64,000 nucleotides of DNA, from positions 20,741,755 to 20,805,754 of the forward strand of contig CM043868.1 of NCBI GenBank assembly GCA_023846275.1. The letters are read 5' to 3'. The notes beneath the pieces are model-generated. The model was not told the DNA's origin and searched no databases. It worked only from the letters and a program-made list of their open reading frames with translations. The translations under genes were made by a program, and so were the position numbers. Shown piece by piece: positions 1-14,000 of this stretch. Origin of the DNA: Vanilla planifolia. Its lineage: Eukaryota; Streptophyta; Magnoliopsida; Asparagales; Orchidaceae. Position 1 is the stretch's first letter, and each line of letters starts with the position of its first letter.

Positions 1-1300
1 TTATTGTCTGAAACTCACAAATCGAAATACTATATTTATCCAGGAAACAACAAGGTGTATCAAGGATTGAGACAGAATTATTGGTGGTCTTATACGAAAA
101 GAGATTTGACTGAATAGGTTAGGAAATGCTTAATCTGTCAACAGGTTAAGATTGAACAATAAAAGTCATGTGGTTTGTTGCAACCCTTATTTATTCTTGA
201 ATGAAAGTAAAAGTATATAGCTATAGATTTCATTATGGGGTTACTCAGGACTCCGATAGGACATGATTTTGTATAGATGATTGTGAATAGATTAACTAAG
301 AATGCACACTTCTGGTTATTAGAATGATTTTTTTTTTTGCAAAAAGTTAGATCAATTATATGTTCAACAAATTGTAAGATTGCACAGAATATTAAATGTA
401 ATAATCTTTTATAGAGATCCTAAATTTATTTCTCGATTTTGGAAGAATTTGCACGAAGTTTTTGAAACTCGGTTAAAATTTTATAAAGCTTTCCACTGTT
501 AAACTAATGGAAAAATTGAAAGAACTATCAAGACTTTTGAGGATCTAATGCGACTTTGTGTTATACTTTGAGATGATTAGGAAGTTCATTTACTTCCAAT
601 GGATTTTGTGTACAATAACTACTTTTATGTTAGTTTTGGAATGACTTCTAATAAAGCTTGATATGGAAGGAAGTGTTTATCCCTTCTGTGTTGGTTCGAA
701 GGCAAAGAAAGACAACTAATTGTGTAACTGATTTTGTTGATGAGATCACAGAAAAGTTTAGAACAATCAAGGCTAAAATTGGGACAGCTCAAGATCGTTA
801 GAAAAAATATTTTGTTGAGATGCATGAGAATGTGAAATTCAAAAAATGTGAGCACGCCGTCCTCAAGGTAAGTCTCTTAAAGGAGTAATTAGTCTCGATA
901 GAGCGTATAAGCTTAAACCCATGTTTATTGGTCCTTTTAGATGTTAGAAAGAATATGATCTATTGCCTATGGAGTGACTTTGTCTCCATAGATGTTTGGC
1001 ATACATAATGTTTTTCATGTATCCTCATTATAGTGATATATTCTTGATTTATCACATGTGAACAAATATGACTCAGAAGAAATTGAAATCTAGCTTAGTT
1101 TATTCTATGAAGAACATCCAATTTGAATTCTTGCAAAATAAGAAAAGGGATTGGAAAACAAGGTCATTCTATGATTAAAGTGATTTAGAAGTACAAACCA
1201 AAAGCAAATACTTGGGAAGTGAATGAAGTTGTGTTGCTTCGGTATCCTATACTTTCTAAATCAAATTTGAGAATTATTGAAATTGTGGCATCTCGAGGTG
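1..1300 (+). mobile_element. Degenerate Ty3/gypsy pol remnant (integrase to chromodomain)
   Basis: Conceptual translation across several stops and frameshifts gives, in order, the integrase zinc-finger end (VRKCLICQQVKIEQ, near 120-165), the start of the catalytic core (IDFIMGLLRTPIGHD, then VNRLTKNAHF, 215-310), a segment reading KFISRFWKNLHE (around 420-460), the glutamate-containing stretch NGKIERTIKTFEDLMRL (505-555), a YGRKC block near 660, and a chromodomain-like end (ANTWEVNEVV then YPIL, 1205-1260). This is the canonical C-terminal half of a gypsy polyprotein. The copy is old: many in-frame stops, AT-rich decay and no recognisable LTR. The stretch 1300-1744, with a TATAAAAAGG near 1458, may be its decayed 3' LTR, but no boundary can be fixed. 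It continues off the left edge. Confidence 0.85.
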
Positions 1301-3220
1301 CATGCCAAGACGATAATAACCAAATCTAGGATTTGAGCATATGCTTGCGAGGTCTTACCTGAGAAACTTAAGGAGGCTATGTTATTTATAATTTTTGAAA
1401 TTTATTTAAATTTTCTAAGAAGTTTTAAAACATAATATTTAATTAATCCTTCTATTATAAAAAGGATAAGTATCCCTTCCTATGGAAAAATTGTCACTCG
1501 TATGAAACCTAGGTTCAAAAAAGAAGAAGGATCGAGGAGGAATTGTTAAGAGATTATTGTGGTTAAGGAGAGCTGTTGTAAGCAAGGGTTTCTTGGGTAG
1601 TTTTGCAAAGAGCTCTAGAAAGCTTGACCCATTCTTTGAAGTATAAATTCGATTTTTAAGGTATGATTTTGATTGAGTTTTCTTTCTTTAAGATGTGTTT
1701 GTATTGCATGTGATGTTATTGGAGATGAACAATCAAGAATCTTTATATAATACTATTGTGCAATAAAAGAACAAAAGGAATACATAAGACTTCTGTAAGA
1801 CACATAATGGGGTAAAAGATATTGGGCAGGATGACACTCTTTTGGAGTGCAATGAGAATGTTCACTTGACTAACAAAATTTTAAGATGGAATAAGTTAGT
1901 TATTTGTGGAGAATAGGTAAGGGACATTACCTAAAGGATTGATAGATTCTGGACAGTACAAGGGATTGGAAAGCTCGTTATTCTAGTTTTCCTTTTGTCT
2001 GGAATAGACAATGTCAAATGGTTTAAACATTGTATTTCTCTTAGTAGAAATCATAAAATTATAATCATCTTGAAATGACATAATAGGAAAACTAATATTT
2101 TTATTATCTGAAACACGTGATCTATGTATTTTTGATATAAAAAATAATCGATTTTTAGATAGTTAAAAAAACATAAATGTTATAACAAAGATAGTATAAC
2201 ATATTATCTTTAAGATTAAGTTAGGAGATAACTTATTTGTTAAATAAAATTTTGAAATATATCAAAATGTGTGTCGAAGTTCAAAATTTTATTAGGTATC
2301 ATACTTATAAGTAATGGTAAAAATTTCTTTTTCTCAGAGATATTTTGATACCTTCTTTAATATAAAATAAAACATTTGATATTATTAATAGTGTTTATTT
2401 TTTTTAGCCAAAAATTTTTGTTGTGGAGTGTCATGACAAACTCATTTTGTGAAATATCCTTTTTTTTTTAAAGAAAAAATTATCCAAAAATTTCTTGAAA
2501 TATTTATAATCAATATCTCTCTATAAAATTTAAATAGACTTGTGATATTGTACTTATATCATGGTATAAATATTTTTGAAAATTCTTTTCAATTGAAATT
2601 TTTTTATTGAATAAATTTATCATAAGCTTATGTGATCATTGATAAATGTTACAAACTAGTTTTTACCAGAAATGTAAGTGTTTGACATGGGCTTCATATA
2701 TCATTACGAATCATGATAAATAGTGTGGTTGGTCTATAAGGTTGCGGGGAAAAATATGCACGATGATGTTTAGCAAACTAACATGCTTAACATTGAAAAA
2801 AAGATAGACTTTTAGTTTAGAATATTTTTGGAAACAAGTTTTCTGAACATTGAAAATTATGATGACCTAGTTTATGATCCTATAACATGATATTATTATC
2901 TTTAAGGATAAGGGTAAAATTAAAACAAGTCTTTTTATATTGTTTACTCATGTATAGTTTATCTTAAAAGTTGTGAAATTTGTTTTTTTTTTAAACACTG
3001 TTAATCATCTTTCTTATAGTTAATTCCTAAAACTTATAATGAGATGAATAAAAATTAACTTGATATTAATGATTGTAGATAATTTTATTGATGGACAAAA
3101 AATTATAAAACAAATTAGGAACATGAAAAATTAATAGAGTAAGTTTGATTGTTTCAATTTTGGCTATAATTGAGAGAGAGAGTCATCACTAATGTTGATA
3201 TTTTTATGCTTGAATAATTT

Positions 3221-3398
3221 GGGAAAACCATTTATGTGATCAGCTACACCAAAATAAATAATCTACGAATAAAGAAGATTATGAGTAGCACTCAAACAAA
3301 AAGTTATTAGGGAAAACCATTTATGTGATCAGCTACACCAAAATCAATAATCTACGAATAAATAAGATTATGAGTAGCACTCAAACAAAAAGTTATTA
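3221..3398. repeat. 89-bp tandem duplication within copia copy A
   Basis: Two direct, adjacent copies, 3221-3309 and 3310-3398, both starting GGGAAAACCATTTATGTG. They differ at only a couple of positions (AAATAAATAA against AAATCAATAA, and AAAGAAG against AAATAAG). The equivalent region of the other copia copy (about 10555-10640) is single, so the duplication arose after the two copies separated. Confidence 0.95.
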
Positions 3399-4277
3399 GG
3401 GAATTATCTTTTTGTGCTAAAGAAGAAATGCTGTTAAGGACAGTGTTTGAGATTGAAATATTTTGTATATATATGCTCTAATTGTTCTTTGGTAAAAGGG
3501 ATTTCCTTTGAATTGGTTGAAGAATTCTAAAAATTTTCAATAGCATCTTAATAGGCTGAACCATTGCATTTGGACTTTGACTTTTAGTTTGTTGGTTTAG
3601 TATATAATTTCCAGCATGTCTTCTTTTTCTGTCATGGTTTTTGCAATGCTTACACCACTACTTGTTACATCCATTGTTTTCTGATTTAGTGCCTCTTGGC
3701 ATAAGGGTCGAGCCTTTGATTTCTAGGTTGGAGATAGTTTCATTGTTGTGCATTGTTTTTCTCTTTAATACTTCATGTCTCCCTTCAAAAAACCTCACAA
3801 ATGGAAGGCAAAGGTTTCCTGCCAAGAACACAGCCACCGAACTCTTCCAAACTTCGATTAAGGGTAGTCAAAACATATAAACCTTATCATTTTTATCTCT
3901 CATCTTGTGATGAGCATAATCATTTGAATACTCTCAAACATTGTCATAGCACAATTCAATCTCTTGCCATAATGTCACCCAACCATTATAATAAGTGGTA
4001 ATTTTATGGCTACTTTGCTTGAATATTTAAGAAGGATTTTCAAGATCTTAATAGACATCGCGAATGGCTTACCACATGTCTAGAGTAGTTGGAAAAAACA
4101 GTGTGGTTTCCTAATGGCCAAGCCCATTGAATTTATGAGCCAAACAGTAACATAAATCACAAGGTTAAGTTAACTGATTTCATAAAAGCTTGAAGATATG
4201 ATGGGGTTTTGTTTTGCATTGGTCATCATCATCTCTTTGGATGTTGTGAAGGAGAGCAACCTTGCTTTGATATCGTA

Positions 4278-4558
4278 TGATTTTTTAGAAGAGAAAAATC
4301 AGAACTATTTTTTAATTATAAATGATTGAGTACAAAAATAAATAGTTAGAGAATGCTCACTCAAATGGTAACTATTTACTAAATCAAATGCCAAAATAAA
4401 TTTATTAGAATATTCTAACAAAATATTTCAAGTTCTAATAGAATATTTCAGATTTTGGTAGAATATTTTAGATTTATTTATGAAAAATCTGATAATGTTT
4501 TAAAATTGTTTGTAGAAATAGAAATCCTAGATTCATCTAATTAGGCTCTAATAAATCA
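4278..4558 (-). repeat. 5' LTR of copia copy A
   Basis: On the - strand it begins TGATTTATTAG and ends AAAAAATCA, the TG...CA termini of an LTR, directly before a primer binding site resembling the initiator-methionine-tRNA type (TGGTATCAGAGC in related elements). The 281-bp length and internal motifs (repeated TAGAATATTT on the + strand) match the LTR at 11085-11369. No intact partner LTR is present. Confidence 0.7.
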
Positions 4559-5055
4559 GATATTTGATGTATAGTTTGGCTATCCTAACCCATCCCCACA
4601 AAAATGATAAAGAAGAATTTCAGTTGATATGTTTAAATTGTTATTTTATTTACATGTATCATGCTACTTTACTATGCATGGATATCTTGATGTTTAGGGG
4701 GCAACTATCAGAATACTCCATGTTGTTGTTCTTTGACCTTGTGAGTAGAGAAATCCGTTCATTGCAAAGCTTAAATTTATTCATCAGTCTGCATATTCTG
4801 CATCTTTGAAGCATGTGATTTTGGCTTGATTACTGTTTTAATGTTAAAGGGAATGATATAATTTGGAATTGATGACTGTTTAATGTCAAAATGAAAAATA
4901 TAAGTTGGAATTGTTCCAGAAACTTTTGAATGTCTTTTTGAGATCTTAAATACTTTTATTGCATAAAGCTAGGATCTAGTTATTGTCTGCATCAAATAGT
5001 TTGTATGTATTTGGAGCATATGGGAATCTAATTTCGTATTCTTGTTTATTTCTAG

Positions 5056-8000
5056 GAACATTTTACTGCTATCCATAAACTGCTGAATGGTATCCCAAAA
5101 AATGTCATCAACATGCATATACTTGAAAAGGCAATAAGGTTTGTTTGCAATGGTTACATTCTATTGCATCTTATTGTTGTGTAGATACGCTCCAAGCAAT
5201 GTCTTACAACTGATGTACTATATATCTTTAGGTTTTCTTAAATATTATCTTTGAGGATGAACCAGAACGTTATGTTCCTCATGTTTTACGCACATTTTTG
5301 CATGGTTAGAATGATGTTATACATGGATCTTTTTTTGTGGTAAATCAATAAAAGCTGAAATTCATGGTTTTCCATCCCCACATCAAATGCATTTTCTATC
5401 CTGCTCAGTATTGTGCTGAAACTTCCATTCAGTTTTTTATTTTTTTCAACTGTTTTTATTTGCTGCAGCATTCATTAATACAATGAAAAAAAAAGGAGAA
5501 ACCTTGATGCTCTAATTTGAATGTTTACAAAAGGAGAACTGGTCATTTTATTACCTATCATTGAACCAATTTAGAAGTGGCAGACATGTTTACAGTCAGT
5601 AAATGACGTATTGAATGATAAGCATTCCTTACAAACCAATCATTTTCTTCTAGCCATTCTTATTAGTGTAAATATATTGTCTTAAAAGCTGATAGATCAA
5701 CTATCTTAGATTCAACTCGGTAGTCGGCTCATTCCAGGGTTATCCGTTTTGCTTTATGGGGTTATTTGGCTTCTGGAAAAATAGCATCAAAGATTTCACA
5801 AAAGTTTTTTTAGGTTGTATTATTCAAGGTAAAGAAAAAAGTTTTGACAAAAATTATCCTCCTTCCCTTCCCCCAATATATACAAGCACATATCTGAGGT
5901 CCACAAATCCTTGAGAGTTCCTTTATTCAATCTTTTTATTTCTTGTTGTCGCTTCTTATCTTGTTCTTATACATCTTTTCTCTTGAGCCTCTAATGAGTT
6001 ATAGACAGAGTTAGAAAAGATCAAATCTTTGATGATTCCTTCATACATGATAGAATTTCAAAAACTTTTGTATAGATATCATACATCTTAATTGAATTCT
6101 TTCTGGTTAAAGAATCTCATTCTAGTTTTTTTGAAATAATTAAGAAATTCTCTGGAAGCTATATGGGGTTTTGGTGTCAACATGCTATTGGTTGGCAATC
6201 CTGCTTATAGGGTCAAATCAATGCCTTTTCAAATGAATAATGGAAGATCAATCTTATCGATTTTGTAAATATCATACCAAATCTCATTAATCATATCATT
6301 TTTTCGAGAAAAACATGGTGTCTAAGTCATGCAAATAAAGTAATCTCATTATTGATAAGCAGAATAAAAAACATGAATTGTGATTAGATTGATGAGAAAT
6401 TAAAATTTTGGTTCGCGAATAGTGATTGGATTGATAATGAAGAAAGACAATTTTTAATTTAGTTCACTTTAAAGATGAAAAAAAGAATTGATCAATTTCT
6501 ATCGAGTCTTATGCAGAGTGATAATTTATTAAAGAATTACTAGTTATGAAATGATTGAATAATTGGGATCAATTTTCTTATGATAAATAATTTAACAAAA
6601 AGATCTAATGAACTATGAGCTAAATAGATTCTATTTAGTAAAAAGATGGTTATTCTTTGCTCATTATTAGACAATCACTTATTCAGAAATCTTAGGGGGG
6701 TTGATAGTTTTTATTCTTGATTTTCTCATGGAAAACCCTTTTCGCTCCGCTTAGCCCTATCCCTGTCTAGACGTTTTTTAGTGATAAGTTATGTAGGAAT
6801 TGAACAATCTTGTTTGGTCAAATATATAGCAACAAACTCCTATATTCCTTTCATTATGATATTTACAAACAAGTTCGACCATTATCTTCTTGGTGAGAGC
6901 GACTATTTCGATCTTGATGATAGTGACAATAGTGATCTTGATGAGATCAAGGGTGCTAGTGATGATATCAATCTTAAGGATATTGAGAATAGTGATGATG
7001 ACATTGATATTAATATTGATACAAAGATGCTAACTATGTCTATGAATCCAAAAATACTAGACCGATTTTATATCACCCTTCACTTTGAATTCACAAAAGC
7101 AATGTCTCCTTGCATAATATGGATTCCAAACATTCATGAAACTCCCAAAAACCAAATTGTCGTCGCAATCTAATCAAAGGATCAATGTGCCCACAATTTC
7201 AAAACAGTTTTTTGGGCATCTTTCAAGTCGATGTACATTCCTTGCTATTTTTGGATCGCATAGGCAAAAACTATTTTTTTGATGTCAATGAAATGAAGAA
7301 TATTCTTTTTAGGAATTGGAAAATAAATACATCCCAATTGTCAAAGAAGTATCTCAAAGATCCTAGATCTTTTATTTCAAATATCGGGAAAGGGAAGTTT
7401 TCAATTGATTCACCTTAAATAAATCATGTCTAGTGAGGATGTTGTCATCCACATAAACAATTAACAGGGTCACTTTCTTATCCAATTGATGTCTAATGAA
7501 TATTATATGACTAGCTTGTGTTTTGAGTGTATATATGAATTTTGACAAAGTAAATTTCTCAAACTAAGCTATTGGCCATTGCTTTAACCCATTTAATGAT
7601 TTCTTTTGTCTACTCTTTTATTCTGAACTTTTCATCAAATCATGAGTGCACTTCTCACTTTTTCTTCCTAAGTCTTATTAAAAAAATGTATCTTTGATAT
7701 CCATCTACTGTAGAGGACAATTAAGGCTTGTAGCTAGAGATAAGAGAATTTTTATAGTATTTAGCTTTGCAATTGGAGCAAATGTTTCTTAGGTAATTAA
7801 TATTGTAGATTTGAGCAAATCCTTTAGCAACCAACTATACTTTATAACATTCTAAGAAACTGTCAGAGTAATACTTCACAGTAAATATATAATTGCATCC
7901 TATAATCCCCCTTAATAGATTGACTAATTTTCATTTATTGTTCTTTTTATGAGTTTTCATCTCTTCAAAAGTAGGCTCCTTTCACTTAGATTTTTATGAC

Positions 8001-11000
8001 ATCTTGTACACCATTAAGAATTTTCATGAAAGATAATTGTGAGGCAAAAGCACAAATATGAAAGATTTTTTGAAAGACACATAATAAGATGAAGGATGGT
8101 GGGTGTAGGATTACCTGCTTTATTGGAGTGTAATGGGAAGATTGGAATAACTTTTAACTTAAAGATGGAATAAGTTGGTCATTTTATGGAGATTTGATAA
8201 AGACATTTCTTGGAGGAATCATGGATTCTAACCAATGCAAGGGATTGGAAGGCTTGTTCTTTTGATTCTTTTTTCTTAAATAGATAACATCAAATAGTGT
8301 CAACACTATAGTTCTTTTGTGGGAAATCAAACATTCTTAGTCATTATGAGCTACCATAGTAAGAATACCAACATTCCTAGTATCTAAAACACTTAACTCA
8401 TGCACTTTCGATATATAGAATTGATAGATTTTTGAGTAAAATGATACGAGATTTTTTTTAGTATGTTTGGTTTGGGAAAGATCATTGTGAGACACCAAAT
8501 TTTCTGAGACACCAAATTTTCAATTTGGTTTTCCCTTGAAGTTAAGGCATAAAATATGTGTGTAATTAAAAAAATGTAATATCCATGGTAACAATCATTT
8601 TTTTAGAAATAAGATAAAAACTTAAATTAATAAATACACATTTTGTAATTTGATACCTAAGTTTTTTGTGATTATAATGGTGAATATGAATAAAAGCTAT
8701 AAAAACAAATATGTTTTAAGGGTAAAGTAGAAGACAACCTATTTGTTGGATAAAACTTACAAAATGCATCAGCATGTGTGTTAAAGTTCAAAATTTTATT
8801 AGATGTTTTATTTTATACGATTAATAATGGTAAAAAGTGTTTCCCCTTAAAGATATTTTGTACCTTATTGGTAAATAATAAAATCCAAACTACTTCTACT
8901 AGGTGTTTGTTTTTTCTTTCAACCAAATCATTTTGTTATGGAGTTTCGATACAAGAACTTTGGTGAATTATCCTTGTTTCAAGGAAAATAATTACTGAAA
9001 AGCCTTTTGAAATACTTTTGACGATTATTGCTTTGTAAAATTTGAATGGATTTGTGAAATTATGTTTATACCATGTTATAAAAATTTGTGAAAGTTTTTT
9101 CTACTTAAGGTTTTTCTTTCATTGAATAAATTTATCTTAATCTTGTGCAATCATTGATCAATGTTATAAAACATCTTTTACTAGAAATATTGATATTCAA
9201 CATGGGCTCTAAATATCACTATAAATCACATTAAATGGTATGATTGGTTGAGGGGATATAAAGAATTAATAATAGAGTAAATTTGTTTTAATTATACTAA
9301 TACACAAAAGAGTGTTATGAGAATCTTGATCTTTTTATTATTTGCACAATGAGAATAAGATGTGAACAATTTGGATCAACTTAAAGATGGAATAAGTTGG
9401 TCATTTCAAAGAGATTTGATAAAAGACATTTTTTGGAAGAATCATGGATTGTAGGTAGTGCAAGGGATTAAAAAACTTCTTTTGATTTTCTTTGGTCTCA
9501 AATAAACAATATCAAATAGTGTAAGTATTGTAGTTCTTTTGTGAGAAATCATGCATTCATAGTATTATGAACTACCATAATGAGAATACTAACATTCTTA
9601 GCATTTAAAATAGTTGACTCATGTACTTTCTATGTAAAAAATTGGTAGATTTTTAAGTAAAATGATGGGAGCTTTCTTTCATATGTTTGGTTTGAAAAAG
9701 ATCATTATGAGATGTCAAATTTTCAATATGGTTTTCCCCTAAAGTTTAGGCATAAAATATGAGTGTAATTAAAAAAATGTAATATCCATGATAACAATCA
9801 TTTTTTTATGTATGGATAAGATAAAAGCATGAACTAATAAATACACATTTTGTGACTTGATACTTAAGTTTTTCATGATTATATTGATGAATATAAATAA
9901 AGGCTATAAAATCAAATATGTTTAAGGGTAAAACTTACGAAATATATTAACAAGTGTGTTGAAGTTCAAAATTTTATTAAATATTCTATTTTATATGATT
10001 AATAATAGTTAAAAGTGCATCCCCTAAACATATTTTGTACTTTATTGGTAAATAATAAAGCCCAAACTACTTTTACTAAGTGTTTGTTTTTTCTTTCAAC
10101 TAAAACGTTTTGTTGTGGAGTGTCAATATAAGAACTTTTGTAAACTATTGTTGTTTCAAGAAAAAAAAATTACTTAAAAGCCTTTTGAAATATTTTTGGC
10201 AATTATTGCTTTGTAAAATTTGAATGGTTTTGTGAAATTATGTTTATACCATGGTGTATAAATTTATAAAACTTTTTCCTACTTAAAATTTTTCTTTCAT
10301 TAAGTAAATTTATCTTAATCTTGTGCAATCATATATCAATGTTATAAATCATCTTTCACCAAAAATTTAGGTGTTCGATATGGGCTCTAAATATCATTAT
10401 AAATCACATTACATGGTGTGATTGGTGGAGGGGATATGAAGAATTAATAATATAATAAATTTGTTTTAACTCTACTAATACACAAGCGAATGTTATGAGC
10501 AATCTTGATCTTTCTATTATTTGCACAAAGTCAATATGATGTGGACAATTTGGATCAACTAATTATATGATCGATTACACTAGAATCAATAATCTTAGGA
10601 TAATTAAGATTACAAGTAATACTTAAATAAGAAGTGGTTACAAAATTATCCTTTCAAGCTAAAGAATAAGTTAGGGTTAAGGGTAAGTTTGGGGATTAAA
10701 ATAGTTTTTATTGGTTCTTTAATTGTTTCTTGGTAAAATGGGTTGTGTCAAAGTTGATGAAAGGCTCCTATAAATTTTTAATGATCATTTGATTGGCTCA
10801 ACCATTATGTTTGGACTTTGACTTACAATTTGTTGTTTTAGTAGCTCACCAGTAAAATGTTTGATTTTGCCCTTATTGTCGATGGCTACTCTCATGGATT
10901 AAGCTCATTTAAGGCAAATTTTCCTGTTTAGTATTGTAACTGTGAGTATAAGAGTAGAATTTGGTAAATAAAATTCAAAAAAAGTAGGGATGGAGGAAAT

Positions 11001-14000
11001 CATAGAGTTAGAGTAGTTGATTTCAAAATAATAGGAGATGTTTTATAGGACATTGCGAACGAGAGCAACCTCATTTTGATACTATGTTGGTTTTGGGAAA
11101 AATAAAAATAATAGTTTCTTCAATTATAAAGGATTGAGTATAGTAACAAATAGATGAAGAATATCTATACAAATAGTAAATGTTTATCAAATTATAAATT
11201 TAATGAAAAAATAAATTTGATTGAATATTTTAGTAAAATGTTATAGATTATAATAGAATATTCTAATAGAGTATTTCATATTGTAATAGATCTAGCAAAA
11301 TATTTCTGATGTATTTATAAAATTAATAAATCCTTGAATTATTTAATTAACTCCAAATCTAACAAAGCATCAACTTGGGGGGTCCTTATTTGTCATTCTT
11401 AAGGAGGCTCTGATATTTTAAAGTTTCTTTTATGTATTGGAGAAAAGAAATTACTCATTGTCTTGATAAGGCTATAAAAGATATGCAACGAAAATATGTA
11501 GGTATGCGTAGTTCCTTACATCGCAACCCCTTTAACTAAAAATTGTTCTATGAAAAAAAGTTATTGAGAGAACTTGATGTGTCTCAAAATAGTTAATTGT
11601 TCTTAAACACAACAAATAGCTAACATAAAATGACTGACAAGGGTAGGACAACTTAGGTTTCTTCTAGCAAAATTAATTGTTGCAGAAGTTTGAATTCAAT
11701 CATGCTATGTTCATTGGAATGACCATCTCTCCTAAAGAAGCTGAATTTTGAGCTGTAAAATTGAGATTTTGAGATTTTAGAGAGTAGAGTCTCTCCTACA
11801 AGAAAATCTTTGAGGCCTGATGGCTTCTTGGTTGAGTTCTTCGATAGCCATGGAGCATTGTTGTTTCGACTTCACAAAGGCTATTTGTCATGCTTTGCTA
11901 GTTGCTGTCTTCTATAAGCCTCCAAAGCTATTGCTATCGCTCTAATTCCTATGAACTAAAATGTGTCTTATGTTACTTCATTTATAAAATTGAAGCTATG
12001 TTTTGCAAATATACTCATAACTTAAGCAAAAAATCATTTACTCGACTTAGCAACCTTCATTCAGTGGTTGAACGTTATTGAAAATATCTATCTTGTTATG
12101 AAACTGACCTTTAGATTTAGTGATGATTAATCCAAGATGGCATTGTGCTTTGAGATCAATATCATTGAGGCTTGTGAATTTGTAGATAGCAAAACTTCAC
12201 TTCATGAACTTGGATTCAAAGGTTGTCCTCTTATTTTCATCTTTTGAATCATGATGTGCATCTCTAATGTCAAGTTCTTCATCTTGTTCGGTGGCATTAT
12301 TGAGGGTTATTTGAATTCCTTGAGGTTCCTGCATAAGGGTTCTCTTTTATCTCTCTTTAGCCAACATTGTTATAAACTCTATTGTATGCAGCCTAGATAG
12401 CCGTTGTAGGGAAACTTTATTAATGTGAGAAGTTTTTGGGTCACTTTTCTCACGTTCATTGACAACCTTATTGTTTTTAGGAAGGACTATAAAATAATTC
12501 TCTTTAGCATGCATTAGATGGACTTGAGACATACTTTGGCATATTCACTAGTGTATTGACAAGCTCTATTGTGTTTTGGAGCAGCATGTTAGAATAGAAG
12601 AACCTTGTCAAGCTCTTTGCCTTTTTGATTGGCAATCTTCCACTGCAATACTTTGTCTTGCCAATATCCTAAAGGAAACTTAATGGGAGGGACTACTCTT
12701 CATTATTATCCAAAACTCATGGTAAATTAGGTGGTCATGTAAATAGGCTATCCTTTGGTGCTAAGTTCCAAGCATTAGGCATTTGCTATTCTTGGTCCTT
12801 TGGAAGATTAAGAGCATATATGCTCATTTTATTATGCATGATAATTTGGGCAAAGTATGAACTATCATTAACTAGAATGATATCTCTGTCTAAACACCTA
12901 GATGGATATGGTTCTTCTAATGCTATTTGTATAGAACAAGTTCATCTTCTCAAGGGTACTTGGCACTTATTTTTCTAATATGGATTTTTGGTACCTTTCT
13001 GTGAGGTTTAGGATGACAAATTTGAAAACTTTGTGTGCTTGTGAAGTAGGGTTTCAAGATTTCTTATCTCTTGTTGTCGTGTGTAATCAAGACATTCAGT
13101 TTAATTCTTTGTATAGGGAGGGTGTTTGGCAATCACAAGTTATTAAACTTCAATGGTTTTGTTTGGTTTAGGAAAAACAATATAAGATATATATTCACCT
13201 GGATGGTTTTCTAAACATAAACTTAAGCTCTCTAATGCTGTTGAAAGCATTAGTTTTAGAGTTCTCTCATATTTTCTTTTGTGATCATGACCTTGAGACC
13301 CATGGCCATATCTTTTTTTTAATGTCATTACAATGATGGCATATTACTCAGCTTACAATTTGAGGGTTGTCTTCCCATCCTATTGCTCATTGACTAATAT
13401 TCATAATAGACTCCAAGTCTTTTTATATTCTTTCAAGAGACAAGGTCGTGCTCACTTTTGGAGAGAGCAAAAACAACAAAATTTTTTACATAAAATTGCT
13501 TCTTAGCATTCCCTGCTAGGCATTGTTAGATCTAATCCTTGCATCATTCTTTGTTGGTACTTTGGTCATACATTTAGCCTACTTGTTTGATCCTCTATAA
13601 ACTTATTGTTTAAGTCTTTCATGTTGTTTCAGTCTTTGTCTAATTTGGATGAAACCTTTATTTGTTGCTACAAGTGATCCTTTAAGCTTTATTTTTTTTA
13701 TTGCCATGTCTTTTTGATACTCTTTTGGACACCTAGTTTTGTGTTGCAATTATTTGTCCTCAGAATGGCTACTATTATAACTAGACTATTTTATGTATCT
13801 TCAAAATTTAAATTAATAGAATCACAAGGACAATTCCTTTTTTTTCTGACAAAAAAAATTCTAGTTAGATGATTTATTTTTATAAGTTTATTAGTTAAGG
13901 TTGTGACAAAATAATAGATGTATGAGATGTTGGCTGCCTCAAAGTAAAAGTAATTATCAACAAAGTTAAAATGGAATGAGGGAAGTTTGTATTTCATGGT

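Larger units (their letters stand above)
1745..4558 (-). mobile_element. Truncated Ty1/copia copy A (integrase end to 5' LTR)
   Basis: This stretch is collinear with the better preserved copia copy at 8030-11369 and has the same orientation. On the - strand a decayed integrase motif DTPQQKFLAKKNKH is visible near 2390-2440; the catalytic glutamate seen in the other copies (ERKN) has become lysine. Upstream on the - strand are gag-region sequence and then a primer-binding-site-like stretch (+ strand GCTTTGATATCGTA, 4264-4277) next to an LTR. Reverse transcriptase, RNase H and the 3' LTR are absent, so the copy is truncated at its 3' side, where it meets the gypsy remnant. It lies in an intron upstream of the first visible VPS35L exon. 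An 89-bp tandem duplication is specific to this copy. Confidence 0.75.
7190..11369 (-). mobile_element. Ty1/copia retrotransposon copy C (RT to 5' LTR, 3' truncated)
   Basis: Reading the - strand from high to low coordinates gives the copia order: 5' LTR (11369-11085), primer binding site, gag region, integrase (twice, owing to a tandem duplication) and reverse transcriptase, which ends near 7190. RNase H, polypurine tract and 3' LTR are missing; the element stops about 50 bp from the ycf2 insert. Coding regions carry stops and frameshifts, so the element is dead. It shares its LTR and internal sequence with copy A (1745-4558) in the same orientation, so both come from one family. Confidence 0.85.

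Noticed and set aside
6781..7173. 130-codon acidic + strand open frame as a separate gene
   Set aside because: Its blocks ([32 protein letters not shown]) follow plastid ycf2, and the same similarity continues upstream through stops, so it is part of a plastid DNA insert.
7185..7418. 77-codon + strand open frame
   Set aside because: It is antisense to the copia reverse transcriptase stretch ending [13 protein letters not shown] and has no relatives in its own frame.
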